DNA of 64,000 bases, taken from assembly GCA_950022655.1 (NCBI GenBank), contig OX465584.1, positions 55,410,789 through 55,474,788 of the forward strand. Direction: 5' to 3'. The notes under the pieces are model-generated. The model was given only the letters and a program-made list of their open reading frames with translations. It did no database searches and was not told the origin of the DNA. Shown piece after piece: positions 31,335 through 42,505 of this stretch (position 1 is its first letter; each line of letters starts with the position of its first letter). Made by a program: the position numbers and the translations under genes. The stretch comes from Alentia gelatinosa (Eukaryota; Annelida; Polychaeta; Phyllodocida; Polynoidae).

Positions 31335-31560
31335 GACAACCTCAGGTTTTCCGCCAAATGACGAAATTCCGATATGTCATATATATTGACAACGCTAGCA
31401 GTGTTAGGATATATACACAATATTACCATGATTTCGATCTGAGTGGCCGTATTCTCCGCGTAGTTGACGCGAAGTAAAACTCCGAGCGATAGCGAGTACC
31501 CGGCGTTTTCGGAATCCGTCAAATACTTGGTATTTCTATACATAACATTGTCTCCCAATG
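31335..31560. mobile_element. M-H variant and FB-A3 fragments
   Basis: 'aggttttccgccaaatgacg' and 'gatatgtcatatatattgac' match the M-H variant. 'attaccatgatttcgatctg' and 'ccgtattctccgcgtagttg' are an FB-A3 hairpin arm whose partner arm is missing. Confidence 0.5.
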
Positions 31561-31800
31561 AAAATAGTCAGGCGTTAACTAGAATTATGTCTGAAAATGA
31601 TATAAAGAGATGTAATGAGCTTATTAGATCCAGGACCTAATTAGACCAGGGAGTATACCCCGTGTTTGATTTATGTGGTAAGAACTCCCGAAGGCTGTCG
31701 TCTGCACTGTGACCCCCTCTGGTAGTCTCCCGGGAAACTAATGGTTTGTCTCTGCACCAAGCACCACCTCATTATGTACTGTGTGTTAAGTACACATGTT
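31561..31800. other. Unassigned
   Basis: No structure recognised. Confidence 0.35.
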
Positions 31801-32860
31801 TATCTCACCCCAGTATGTTTCTCCATAGGCTTAAAGTGGGATTCACACGGAGAGACTCATGTACCTTCTGCAGGGTTTGTCTGAGACAATTATGGGATTA
31901 TTTGCCGGTACATAGTCTCCTCGTGTGACACCCCTGAAGTGGGATGCACACGTAATTATCTATTCATGTACCTCACAGGGCTCAAACTCTCATGCGATTT
32001 TGTTCCTTTTTAGGGGGAAATGTCTTTAACAATTACAAGGAGGTAAACATGTCTCATTGAAATGAATCCCTATAACTTATACGAAAAAATTGGGTTCAGG
32101 TACAGAATTTCAGCAGGATTTGTCTCAGAAAAACACCCTGTGAGGTACATGAATCCCATCGTGTGTTTCCGACTTGACTCTCAATTCCCTGAGACTGAGA
32201 GGGAGCAGGGAAAATCGTCGGCGTCAATTTTCCCTGCCAAGGTACATAGTCTCTACCAATTTGGATTTTAAACCTGTTTAGAATTTTCCGGGGACTTTGG
32301 AGAGACTGGCGTACCTCTTGCTGATAATGAGGGTCTCTTAGTCTCAGTGGTTTGCCTTTTCACGGGTTCACACGGGAAAGAGGCCCTGCGCTAGAGACTA
32401 TGTACCCTGAACATAGGTACTTGAGTTTCAAGGAACGCATTCACACGGGGAAAAGCAGCAAGCCAGAGACTATGTACCTTCTGAAAGGCAGACTATATAC
32501 CGGATTTATCCTTCCATGTGAATCAGATCCGCCATTTTCCCTAGAGAAAGCTCAATTTCAGCATTCTGCTCTGAGATTATTGGACAGGGAAAATTATCGG
32601 AGACTTGGGGAAAATGTAAAGTACATCAATCTCAAGTACATGAGTCTCTCCGTGTGAATCCCACTTAACGTTAGGAACTCATACTCCACGGCCGTGAAGG
32701 TAGTGTACCCAATACTCAATGGCTAATTGGATGAGTTATTTTATTGATTAATAATATTCCTGATTATGTATACAAGGTGAGATAAAATCAGAATCCCGCT
32801 CAATGAAAATAACTTGGTCTCCGCTGCACCTCGTTTGACCACTACTTATTTCACCTACCT
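31801..32860 (+). mobile_element. FB-C element (b subtype) split by a TTAA element and ending in a microsatellite
   Basis: 'tatctcaccccagtatgttt' and CTCCATAGGC-TTAA lead into the insertion at 31835. The body resumes 'ttaacgttaggaactcatac', with inverted 'aaggtgagataaaatcag' at about 32776 and first hairpin arm 'taacttggtctccgctgcac'. The second arm is absent: (CCTA)n starts at 32858. Confidence 0.85.
31835..32664. mobile_element. 830-bp element with TTAA duplication
   Basis: Flanked by TTAA (31831-31834 and 32665-32668). Ends AGTGGGATTCACACGGAGAG and CTCTCCGTGTGAATCCCAC. Inside, end-like words ('gggatgcacacg', 'catgaatcccatcgtgtg', 'gcattcacacgggg') recur in both orientations around 'agactatgtacc', so it looks built from several end-derived segments. 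Uninterrupted FB-C copies read CATAGGCTTAACATT here, confirming the empty site. TTAA suggests piggyBac-type cut-and-paste. No transposase frame seen. Confidence 0.88.
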
Positions 32861-33092
32861 ACCTACCTACCTACCTACCTACCTACCTACCTACCTACCT
32901 ACCTACCTACCTACCTACCTACCTACCTACCTACCTACCTACCTACCTACCTACCTAAATACCTAAATACCTAAATACCTACCTAAATACCTACCTAAAT
33001 ACCTACCTACCTAAATACCTACCTAAATACCTAAATACCTACCTAAATACCTACCTAAATACCTACCTAAATACCTACCTACCTACCTATAT
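32853..33092. repeat. (CCTA)n microsatellite with AAAT interruptions
   Basis: About 24 pure CCTA units followed by mixed CCTA/AATA units, in total 240 bp. It begins inside the hairpin arm of an FB-C element. Confidence 0.95.
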
Positions 33093-33675
33093 ATATCCAC
33101 CTTTCCAGATTCAGATAGGTCAACCAAATGAGTCAGTCTCAAAAGGACGTAACTAGCCTACCGAGACGTAAAACTACACAAACAAAAAACACCTATACAT
33201 CTATACATATATAATGGTCCTCCTGAGTACTCAATATTGCTTTCCTTATACAAGCTATTCTTAATTAGCTCTCCATAATTGCTGCGACGGAACCAAGCCC
33301 CCACAAACTAGACTGGGGTGACTATGACACCTTGAGGTGGGCGGGAGGGTTGAGGTCCGCTCTCGCCCACCTCTCCCTGCCTGCCTACCACCACTGCACT
33401 ATGTCCTTACCCCTCCCCCTCAACCCCCCTCTACCTGGCCGACTCAGGCAGTCTAGGCTGGATTTGGACTGGAATGCTTCACGTTTATGAATGGCACCAC
33501 AGCCGTCGCGTTTGATAATATGGTCCATGCGTGGTGCATGCTGGGAAGGTCTTCGGGCCCCCCGTGAGCATACATTGTGGTTTATATTACCTAAGTTTTA
33601 AAGTTGGATCACAAAGAGGAATCCTCAGAAGTGACGAGATTCCCGTGTGGGGTTCATTAGGTGTGCTTCAGGATT
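33093..33675. other. Unassigned; retroposon-like tail near 33150-33190
   Basis: 'ccgagacgtaaaactacaca' with AAAC resembles the retroposon tails elsewhere. GGC-rich remainder without a gene. Confidence 0.4.
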
Positions 33676-33912
33676 TATTATCCACCATAGAAAACATGTA
33701 GGAAATGTGTATGGACATACCCGGCGCATACGGATATACGGAAAAAATAGTGTGTACGAAAAATAGTGTCACTTGCCCAGAAAAGGAGGATGATAAATAC
33801 AATAGAGACTGGTTTCAGGTAAAAGCGGTTGTGTGCTCCTCGGATATTACTACGCGTCAACTCATTGGAGCATACGGCCGCTTGTATCTAAAACCAGTCA
33901 ATATTGTGTATT
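33676..33912 (-). mobile_element. FB-A2 element
   Basis: 'ttattatccaccatagaaaa' at the left, shortened body, 'aggatgataaatacaat', then a hairpin (AGACTGGTTTCAGGTAAAAG ... CTTGTATCTAAAACCAGTC) with apical 'cggatattactacgcgtcaa'. Confidence 0.85.
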
Positions 33913-34389
33913 TATTCAATATATCGTCACTGATACTGATATCATGTAGATTAACCTTTGACGGTCGCACACCTTTCCCTAGAGCGGTAAGTGCACAGCA
34001 GCGCCCACAGCGCTACAGGGCACATAGTTTTTTGTTGTTGGTTTTTTTTCAGGTAGAGAAATATGGCAAAGTACAATCATCAATTGGTGTTCTTCCCAGT
34101 GCTCGTCCAAAACAAGTGACAGCACAATACAATATCACTATAGAAAACTGAACGTCATAAGGAGGTGTATGGTGACATTGGTCAGAGTCAGAGAGTCACA
34201 TTTGTCCAATTCAAATCATAGGTCATATGACTCTAGGCTTCAAGAGTTTTTGCTCTGTTTTGTATATCAGTCTTTTAGTGTCTATTCTTCGCAAGTCGTT
34301 GTCACAAGAAAGAGAAAAATTACAAAATAATGACAGTGCATATATACAGAGTCATTGCTAGCTACCTTATCTACCCTTGTGTTATGGAG
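33913..34389. other. Unassigned
   Basis: No family recognised. Confidence 0.35.
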
Positions 34390-34590
34390 GGATGATAAAC
34401 AAAACACCAGGTGGCGGGTATAGTTATCAATGGATTTTAAGAATATTTCTGGGGGTTTGCCATAAAATGGTTTTAGCCTCGTCTCACGATCATCTCTAGA
34501 TTATGACAGCAGAAAATAGTGCTTGTCCCCCGACTACAGTGGCAGTATCATGCAATTTCCTGGTGGATGATGGTAGAACTAGCAATCACT
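34390..34590 (+). repeat. Dispersed repeat, partner of 24374-24560
   Basis: 'caaaacaccaggtggcggg', 'gactacagtggcag' and 'gatgatggtagaactag' match the other copy in reverse complement. Confidence 0.65.
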
Positions 34591-34626
34591 CTTTGCTGCG
34601 CTCTATAATGCTTTACTGGGCGTTAA

Positions 34627-34980
34627 CCCTTTCCTTACCAATGATGCCTAAAGGTATCCCATGGCTAGAGCAAATGATGCCTCAGGGCACTTCAGTAGCT
34701 AGTACAAATGATGTCTTTTCCATTTTTTGGTTAAAATGTCATCTATCTCAGCTGATTCAACATAGATCTTTATAATCTTTTCAGAGATTATATAAAACGC
34801 GTTATAATGATGATTAAATACTAATTATATAGTTATCACCATGAAAAGTTTCACAGAAAACTTAAAATGCGGTAGAAATTTTTTTCTCAACAATTATAAC
34901 ATAGGCCTGCACTGTGGTCCAGTGTTAGGCATACTGCATCTAAGGATGTTCACCTGCGACCAAGTCAAATAAGGAAAGGG
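34627..34980. mobile_element. piggyBac-like MITE
   Basis: TTAA at 34623-34626, ends CCCTTTCCTTACC and AATAAGGAAAGGG (11 bp inverted). The right flank reads CTAC where TTAA would be expected. GATGCC-AAAGGTATCCC and GATGCC-CAGGGCAC palindromes near the left end. Confidence 0.8.
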
Positions 34981-35007
34981 CTACATCGAACCACCAACTG
35001 GGGACGA

Positions 35008-35330
35008 TACTATGGAGAAACCAAACAAGAGTTAGTCATGTTGTTGTTTATCGCACGACGGCAAGATCGCGATATTACTGCGCGAGGCGAAGCCAAGAGC
35101 AGTAATACGCGATCTTGCCGGAGTGCGATGAACAATAATATGACTAACTCGAGTTTGGTTTAGAATTTATCCTACCCCGCCCGTCTAAATTACTTCTACA
35201 TTAACAAATGACGTCATTTGTCAAGTGTATCCCACTAGAGCGATATTTTTCATTTTTCTGAACTCCAGACCGAATACAGTGACCCAATGTTAAGCCTATG
35301 GTGTTTTTTATTAGGGGTAGGATAATACAG
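35008..35330 (-). mobile_element. FB-T element (b subtype)
   Basis: GGAGAAACCAAACAAGAGTT, a hairpin (GGCAAGATCGCGATATTACT ... AGTAATACGCGATCTTGCC) with apical GCGCGAGGCGAAGCC, then TTTATCCTACCCCGCCC, the body with 'aaatgacgtcatttg', and TTAGGGGTAGGATAATA. Confidence 0.92.
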
Positions 35331-35690
35331 GCTACCATGGAGCCATCTTAATGGTAGAGCTCCACTCGGCTCACACCAGGTGTCATGTCGGTGGTTTATA
35401 GTTGTCGAGTGCAAACTCAGTGTCTGCTTTCATACTAGCCAATCAGGAAGCACGTACTACCTCGCTATGGTCGAGTAATGTCGCTGCCTCTCTACCCCGA
35501 CCCCAACCTCCCCAGAAAATGGTTTACACTCGCTCAGTATGCCCTACCAGTAGAGAAACGTTACAATTTTGATACGTGTGTGTTCTGAAGTTGTATATTT
35601 ATTATTGTATTCATAAAATTGGATATTGGAAATGTCATGGGTGTACATTGAAAGTAAGACTAGTTGAATATTGAAGGAGGTGGTACTTTG
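35331..35690. other. Unassigned
   Basis: No family recognised. Confidence 0.35.
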
Positions 35691-36062
35691 TTATCCATGG
35701 TATACAAAGTACTCATTGAGAATTTATGGGGACTCGGTAAACCACTACCCATTGTTTAGAAACAGATACCATTACCATGGTATATGGATTCAAACCTGTG
35801 GTATATGGCCTCAAAGCCATGGAAATACGGTAAAATAGTCCCTTTGTGCCATAGAGCAAAACAAAGTCCCCAGTGATAAACGCCTTCGAGTGGTTTAATT
35901 TATCGGATAAGATGGATAACAAATAAAACAAATGATGGTTTTGTGGACAGGCAGCTCAGTAAACCACGTCGTAATGCCCTCGTTGACTCTTGTATATTAC
36001 TACGCGTCAACGTCTTGTGGTTTACGGCCGCCTGTCCACAAAACCGTCGCTTATTGTCTATG
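35691..36062 (-). mobile_element. FB-A1 element
   Basis: 'ttatccatggtatacaaagt' start, 'ggggactcggtaaaccacta', 'tatggcctcaaagccatgg', 'agatggataacaaataaaac', then a hairpin (GGTTTTGTGGACAGGCAGCT ... GGCCGCCTGTCCACAAAACC) with apical 'gtatattactacgcgtcaac'. Confidence 0.88.
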
Positions 36063-37132
36063 TATGTGGTTAAATTGTGGTGGTGAAGAGTTAGGTGCCT
36101 GGGAGGCGGGTAGGCAGGACGCGGAAGTAAAGCTGGACATCTCTTTGTCATGGCAACATGTAAGGGGGAGGGGGAGGGGCATGCTAGGGCCCATCGCACC
36201 CCCGGGGGTGGAACTGGGGAGGGGGGGGGGGGGGGGCGGAGTACAGGGGGCTGGGACATGTTATCATGATTGATTTTCTTTTCTCTTTTTTTATCCATCT
36301 GCATTTTGGTGGAAAATTTTCACCAGTGACACTGGAAGTATGATTCAATATTAGTGTACACTGTATTCTAGTACAAAGAATAATGAGATACAGTACTTAG
36401 ATGGGACACTGAATAAAAACGAGTGTAAAGCTTTTGAGAAAAAACACACGAGGATAGAGTGTTCAGTAAGAGTTTAACATTCTTGAACCACTAGTCATTC
36501 ATTCTAATGGTTTTATCTCGATTGATGCAAACCCAGTTTTCGAAATTCCCCTTCGAGGTTTTAGGAAATAGTTTATATTTGGATTAATTCCATCACTTAG
36601 AAATTGTCTCTATTTTATCACAATTTTGAAAATGTTAAATACCTTCTCAGTGCTGGCTAAATCGATTGATTTTTAGGTATGATTGGTCCATGCATTAAAT
36701 TGGGGCGCAATTCTTTATCATTCATTTTTTGAAAACAAAATGTGGCTGATCATAGATTGCCCACCACACTGTATTATTCAACAATCCTCTAGCCATTCTA
36801 GCAGGTCGCTTCAAAATTCAACTCAGAACATGTGTATGACGTAACTGCTAGGGTGCAGGTCTGATTCCAAAAGGTTAATAGAAAAGCTCTGTCTAAGTGT
36901 GCCCCCATTTCCCTATAGTACTAATCAGATTTCAGAGATTTCAGGTTCCATTGAATTAGATTTCTTCCCCCCCCCCCCCCACCCCCCACACACACACACA
37001 CAGTCGACAGATGAACCCAGTCATTCTTATCCCGGAACTTGCTACCGGAACCTGTTACCATCATGTAAAGTGGAGACGTCAGTATCCGCGTCTCAATATA
37101 ATCTGGATCTATAGTTTGTACACGCTATATTG
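36063..37132. other. Unassigned, with G and C runs
   Basis: G run at about 36219-36236 and C run at about 36967-36980 followed by (CA)n. AT-rich otherwise. No exon recognised. Confidence 0.4.
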
Positions 37133-37428
37133 TATTATCGTAAAACTGGATGAGTTCTAATCTTGGCTAACGTATGCCATGACTGGAGTTTGGCATAGTG
37201 ACTTCATGTTTCGCCTCAGGAAGTCCGGAGCCAAAACTCCAGGAGTGTCACGCGGTGGCCAAGATTAAAACGAATCAGGTTTTGATTTTATCCCACCCTG
37301 TCTCCTTTTTTTGGAATATTACGTGGTAACAATTCTGTATGCCACTAGTGGCATATAAAAGTCCGTATGGCATACGGAAACTCAATGTTAAGCCTATGGT
37401 ATTTTATATTAGGGGTAGGATTAGGAGA
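37133..37428 (-). mobile_element. FB-T element
   Basis: Third copy of the 13217/26767 type, slightly shorter at the apex ('cttcatgtttcgcctcagga') and in the body palindrome. Confidence 0.9.
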
Positions 37429-37698
37429 CCTGGGCCACTGTAGTCACGTCATAGGTTTTTTTTATGAATCGCGAATGTCGGAGTTTAGGGAATGCCTAAT
37501 TTCAGGAATATTACTGATAAACCACGGAAATATTCTCCTCATTATATAAAAGCCTTTTTGTTTTTATTCAATGAAAAATAGGATTAGCATACATTCGCCA
37601 GCAATACTTCCTTGAACGATCAAAAACTAAATAGAACATTTACAAATATGCAAGTGTGGTCTTATGCATACTGTATTATACATTTTAATGTTATACTA
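37429..37698. other. Unassigned
   Basis: No structure recognised. Confidence 0.35.
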
Positions 37699-37875
37699 CA
37701 GTAAAACCCTACTTACGGGACACCCCGCTTAAGGGGGACACCTCGCTTAAGGGGACACTTTTTTCGGAACAGAAATCTTTATTTAGTTTATTTTAACCCC
37801 GCTCAAGGAGACACCTCGCTTGGAACGGAGGGTGTCATTGGAACGGAGGGTGTCCCCTCAAGCGGGGTTTTACTG
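37699..37875. mobile_element. pogo/Tigger-like MITE with TA duplication
   Basis: Ends CAGTAAAACCCTACTT and AAGCGGGGTTTTACTG, flanked by TA on both sides (37697-37698 and 37876-37877). Subterminal 'aaggggacacct' and 'gaacggagggtgtc' repeats. The CAGT-AAACC end with TA target is characteristic of pogo-type mariner relatives. Confidence 0.9.
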
Positions 37876-38394
37876 TACTTACTTTGCTGTTGAATACAAC
37901 AGCTAACTCTAGGTCATTGACTTTGGATATGATTATTAAATTCATCAAAATAATCTCCAGTAGCAATACCTCAAGTTTTTTTTACCAACAAAATGAAAAG
38001 TTATGTAACAGTACAAGTACATGGCATAACATAGACGAAATACAAATCGCAATGATGCCACGAGGTTCCCAGCTGGAACTAAAATATTATAATGTTCTTA
38101 GAGCATGTATTTTACTGTTGCGTTTAGTTCAGAGGTGAATACTGCGATGATTGATGGTGAACCCTCCTGGTTATTTGACTCAGAGAGGTTCTTTAGTTAA
38201 GTTTTCGTATATGTCTTTTAACAGCAGTTATGAACGGTTTTCTTATTGATATTTATTGGATGTTTGTTGGTAGCATGTCCCACAGCTGTTTCCCTTGACA
38301 GATGGGGCTGTTTCTAAAACGTTCCGTTCTAGGTTGTCGTAGTTTTATTTTTATTTTATTTTGATATCTAGTGTGCATTTATGATTCTGTTATT
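37876..38394. other. Unassigned
   Basis: AT-rich; an open frame at 37884-38138 is without family resemblance. Confidence 0.35.
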
Positions 38395-38760
38395 TTACTA
38401 TATACCCATGCCGTATATACTCTAAATACGCACCCTTTTGGCATATGACGTAAAAATACTGTACGGACCGCTCGTCCGTACACTAAAATACGGACCACCT
38501 TGCCATACACGTTTATTAACATATCGGTTGTTAAAAATTAAATTAATGATTTTTTTTCTAAATATTGGGTATATAGTAAATATATAACGTCAAACCATGC
38601 TTGTAAAAGTCACAGAACTCGATGATAATTTACCGTTTGTACGGAACTCGGCATAAATGCCTCAGTCCGTACAAACCGTAAATAACCATCTCGTTCTGTG
38701 AATTGTACAGCATGGTCAGGACGTTCTATATAAATATTGTCCTCATCGGTGGACCGCCAG
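38395..38760 (+). mobile_element. FB-G element
   Basis: 'actatatacccatgccgtat' at the left, 'gtacggaccgctcgtccgta' palindrome in the body, inverted 'gggtatatagtaaatatata' (about 38568), then a hairpin (CACAGAACTCGATGATAATT ... CCATCTCGTTCTGTG) and 'caggacgttctatataaata'. Confidence 0.78.
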
Positions 38761-38980
38761 GCCATCAATCCTAATAAGTGACCAGCTATCCTGTAACACA
38801 AAGGTCTTACTTAGCAATCTTCCATCATACCAATTACACTGGTTTCTTGGTAAACAAAACACACCTTGAAGATTACGGCCAATTGTATCTGAAAACGATT
38901 GATATTGTGTATATACCGCTTTATCATGAAAATATGTACATGTATATACATATACATGTATGTCTGTGCGTGTATATATA
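38761..38980. other. Unassigned
   Basis: No structure recognised apart from alternating TATACATG words. Confidence 0.35.
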
Positions 38981-39270
38981 TATATATATGTATGTATGTA
39001 TACACACGTAATGCCCTCGCTTTTGCTTGGATATTACTACGCATAAGCTACGAGGAGAATACGACCATACAAATCAGAGTCTTGGTAATGTTGTATTTAG
39101 TATTCTAAATATAAATTATCAAAGGACAAAAACAAAATAGTCACCTATCTTCTCACGCAATACTTTGCACGTAGGCGACTTTTCTCCATATTCTCCAGGA
39201 TAATACGGCTTTCCTTATTCTATTCAGTAGCGATCTGTAGCCTCTTTAGTATGTAAACTACGTTTTTAGG
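38981..39270 (+). mobile_element. FB-A3 element, partial, preceded by TA microsatellite
   Basis: 'ggatattactacgcataagc', 'aggagaatacgaccata', 'ttctcacgcaatactttgca', 'ggataatacggctttcc' and 'cagtagcgatctgtagcctc' keep the FB-A3 order. The first hairpin arm is replaced by a (TA)n/(TATG)n run at about 38975-39000. Confidence 0.65.
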
Positions 39271-39744
39271 TATTGTATATTAAACAAAAAGCAATTAGGT
39301 GGATGATAGATATCAAAATCTCCGCCTAGTAACGCATACCTCTCTCTACTCTCTCTAGCTGAGACACTATTAAATCGACAGCATGGCAAAAAAACAAAGA
39401 CGCAGTGGGGTGGATGGTTGCTAAAGAACAGTGGAGGGCCTTGATAATTTTTTTTAATGAATAATGACGTAAATCGTGGGCCCGTCACATAATGGACTTA
39501 TTAACCCAGGGGATGGTGGGATGGCGGGGAGGGGGGGGGGGGGGGGTCCCGGGGAGATGTGTAGGGAGGGGGGGGGGGGTATCGGCTGGTACACGGTGTG
39601 CAGCTCGTGCAACGTGCGTGCACGACGGGGTCATGCAGAGTGCATCGATTGTGGGAGGGGGGAGGGACGCGCCTGTGGAGGATCCATTATGTATCGGGCG
39701 GGCGTCGTGCTAGAATGTTATTACACCCAGTGTGATAGCCTTCT
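39271..39744. other. Unassigned, G runs
   Basis: G runs at about 39530-39547 and 39569-39579. The overlapping open frames are glycine-rich products of these runs. Confidence 0.4.
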
Positions 39745-39965
39745 TATATATTTATCGTATACCCGTGCCGTATATACTGTGAATACATACTGTTTCGCCA
39801 TATAACGTAAAAATACCGAACGGAACAATGTTCCGTACGGCAAATTGTTCCGTACATGTCGACTGAAACATTAGTTGATTTTAAAAAAAAAATTGAATTC
39901 GGGTATATATTAAATATTTAACGACCTACAGGACGTTCTATATAATTATTGAATATACCAATGAG
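39745..39965 (+). mobile_element. FB-G element without the terminal hairpin
   Basis: 'ttatcgtatacccgtgccgt', 'cggaacaatgttccgt' palindrome, inverted 'gggtatatattaaatattta' and 'aggacgttctatataa' as in 38395-38760. Confidence 0.7.
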
Positions 39966-40343
39966 AATAGTCTCTATACTACGGTTTACAGTTTTCCTCT
40001 GTTCAGTTGAGTTCCAACCTTTTTCCTGTGGCAAGACTATGTCTAGACTTGCTCAAGACTTTGGTTATGAACATTCATTGAATAATTAAACAAAATCAGT
40101 ATAAACTATGTTGCAATATGGTTGGTAGGTGGAGCAGTACAGGGATTGATGCCACTCTTGGTCATGTCCTCAGCAATTTGAGTAAATTTAGAAATAGGAT
40201 ATAATGAAGGCAGATTAGATTACTAATCAATTATTAAATTAATATTAATTATAATGGATAAAACAGAAATGTGCCACGAAAGGACTCGAGAATGAACGGA
40301 GCAAATTCTAACTCTGTCAATCCCGGCGAATGTTGTTCAATTG

Positions 40344-40379
<36 letters not shown>

Positions 40380-40757
40380 CACCAAAAACCCACCACAACA
40401 TATCGGTTCTGAAATTTCAACCTTTCACAAGACTTCTCCCCGTACTCAAGCCCAATCAGCCTTCCCCAGACTACAAACAATGGGCAGTCGCTGGCGTACC
40501 GACATCCTCGCCCGACCACACCTAAAGCGGGCTCAGTCAGTGCGAATCGAAAAAGGCCGACTGAAAAAAACCGGGGAAAGTTGTAGCCGTGGGAGACATT
40601 GTTTACCAGCCATGAATCACCGGGGAGCGGGCCCCACACGCCCCCCGTGCCCGCCTCAGTTTACATGCCCGCCCGTCCCACCACACCTCTATCTGCTTCT
40701 CATTCCGTTACATCACTCCACATGTCTCTTGCAACCTCAAGCTCGAGACACACTAAA
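39966..40757. other. Unassigned; M-7 fragment and poly-A
   Basis: M-7 left end 'ctagacttgctcaagacttt' at about 40042-40090. A run of about 33 A at 40344-40376. GC-rich stretch with 'cacatgtctcttgcaacctc' at 40718 that is repeated at 42484. Confidence 0.45.
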
Positions 40758-41377
40758 GCCGGGAACACACCAAGCGAGTCAAGGCAGCGATCTCTAGAAT
40801 CGCCAACACAAAATGGCATGTATGTGAGATATTATTAGATAGTAATATCTACCACCAATAGTTTAGTATCCCAGAATCAATAATCAGGTGAAATATGAAA
40901 AAATAGCTCACAAATACGTCATTTTGCGTTAGCGATTTCGGAAAACGCTGCAATACTCGCTTGGTGTGTCTCCGGCTTAAGCGAGAAACGCGGCGATCTC
41001 CGGAATCGCCAACACAAAATGGCATGTATGTGAGATATTATTGCATAAGAATATCTCCTGCCTATAATTTAGCATCTTGGAAGCAATGCTCAGGTGAAAT
41101 ATGAAATAATAGCTCACATAAAGGCCATTTTGTGTTGGCGGTTATGGAACTCGCTGCGTTTCTCGCTTGGTGTGTCTCCGGCTTCAAGCTGGAGACACAC
41201 CAAGCGAGAAATGCAGCGATTTCCGGAATCGCCAACACAAAATGGCAAGTATGTGAGCTATCTAGATAATAAATAATCGGTGTGAGATATTACTATGGAA
41301 TAATATCCCACATATATGCTATTTTGTATTGGCGATTCCAAAGATCGCTGCCTTGACTCGCTTGGTGTGTCCTCGGC
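40758..41377. mobile_element. Three M-6 MITEs in tandem
   Basis: Units at 40758-40976, about 40979-41182 and 41188-41377, each bounded by GACACACCAAGCGAG and CTCGCTTGGTGTGTC type ends with 'ggaatcgccaacacaaaatg' inside. The second unit has lost most of its left end. Confidence 0.9.
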
Positions 41378-41754
41378 ATAATATACATTCTCGTCTCCTT
41401 CTGGTTAGCACCTAACAAACAAACAATCATCTATTATTATCCACCTAATACCAAACATATAGATCCTACAGGTCACTACTGAGCCTTTTTTATACATTTA
41501 TTTATACTGGAGGCTCTACTAGGGTAGTACCCTGTTTTCAGTAGGCTCCAGTGGCCAATCATGATTGAAGCGTCATTCAGGTATATTACTTAACGAATTT
41601 ACAGGTAGGTTCATTGCAGATTTAGAATCAACTTGAATTGAGACAAGGCATGGAATAACCATTCTTAACTCTATTGGTGAAAAAATGCAAATGACAGTTA
41701 GGATTTTCAAATCCAAAAAAAAGAAGAGTTTATGTACTCTTCTTTTTTTTGGAC
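41378..41754. other. Flank of the 38-bp array
   Basis: 'ctattattatccacctaata' and 'cctacaggtcactactgagc' at about 41430-41490 recur at 42735-42800. A small hairpin 'aagaagagtttatgtactcttctt' in two halves lies at 41722-41745. Confidence 0.5.
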
Positions 41755-42455
41755 ACCATTGAACCTATGGGGCACTACTGAGCCTACAGGGCACCATTGA
41801 ACCTATGGGGCACTACTGAGCCTACAGGTCACTATTGAACCTATGGGGCACTACTGAGCCTACAGGTCACCATTAAACTATAGGGCACTACTGAGCCTAC
41901 AGGTCACCATTGAACCTATGGGGCACTACTGAGCCTACAGGTCACAATTAAACCTATGGGGCACTACTGAGCCTACAGGTCACCATTGAACCTATGGGGC
42001 ACTACTGAGCCTACAGGTCACCATTAAACTATGGGACACTACTGAGCCTACAGGTCACCATTGAAACTATGGGACACTACTGAGCCTACAGGTCACAATT
42101 AAACCTATGGGGCACTACTGAGCCTACAGGTCACCATTGAACCTATGGGGCACTACTGAGCCTACAGGTCACTATTGAACCTATGGGGCACTACTGAGCC
42201 TACAGGTCACTATTTAGCCTATGGGGCACTACTGAGCTTACAGGTCACCATTAAACTATGGGGCACTACTGAGCCTACAGGTCACCATTAAACTATGGGA
42301 CACTACTGAGCCTATACAAGTCACCATTGAACCTATGGGGCACTACTGAGCCTACAGGTCACCATTAAACTATGGGGCACTACTGAGCCTACAGGTCACC
42401 ATTGAACCTATGGGGCACTACTGAGCCTACAGGTCACTATTTAGCCAACAGGGAC
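41755..42455. repeat. 38-bp minisatellite, about 18 units
   Basis: Unit CTACTGAGCCTACAGGTCAC plus CATTGAACCTATGGGGCA. Variants with 'actatt', 'acaatt' and a one-base shorter 'attaaactatgggg' recur, so higher-order amplification is likely. Units are contiguous with no unique spacers. Confidence 0.96.
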
Positions 42456-42505
42456 TGGACGTAATCCCAAGGTTACATCGCTTCACATCTCTCTCACAAC
42501 CTCAA

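Noticed and set aside
41755..42455. CRISPR-like array
   Set aside because: The 38-bp units are contiguous with no unique spacers, and the context is a eukaryotic intron.
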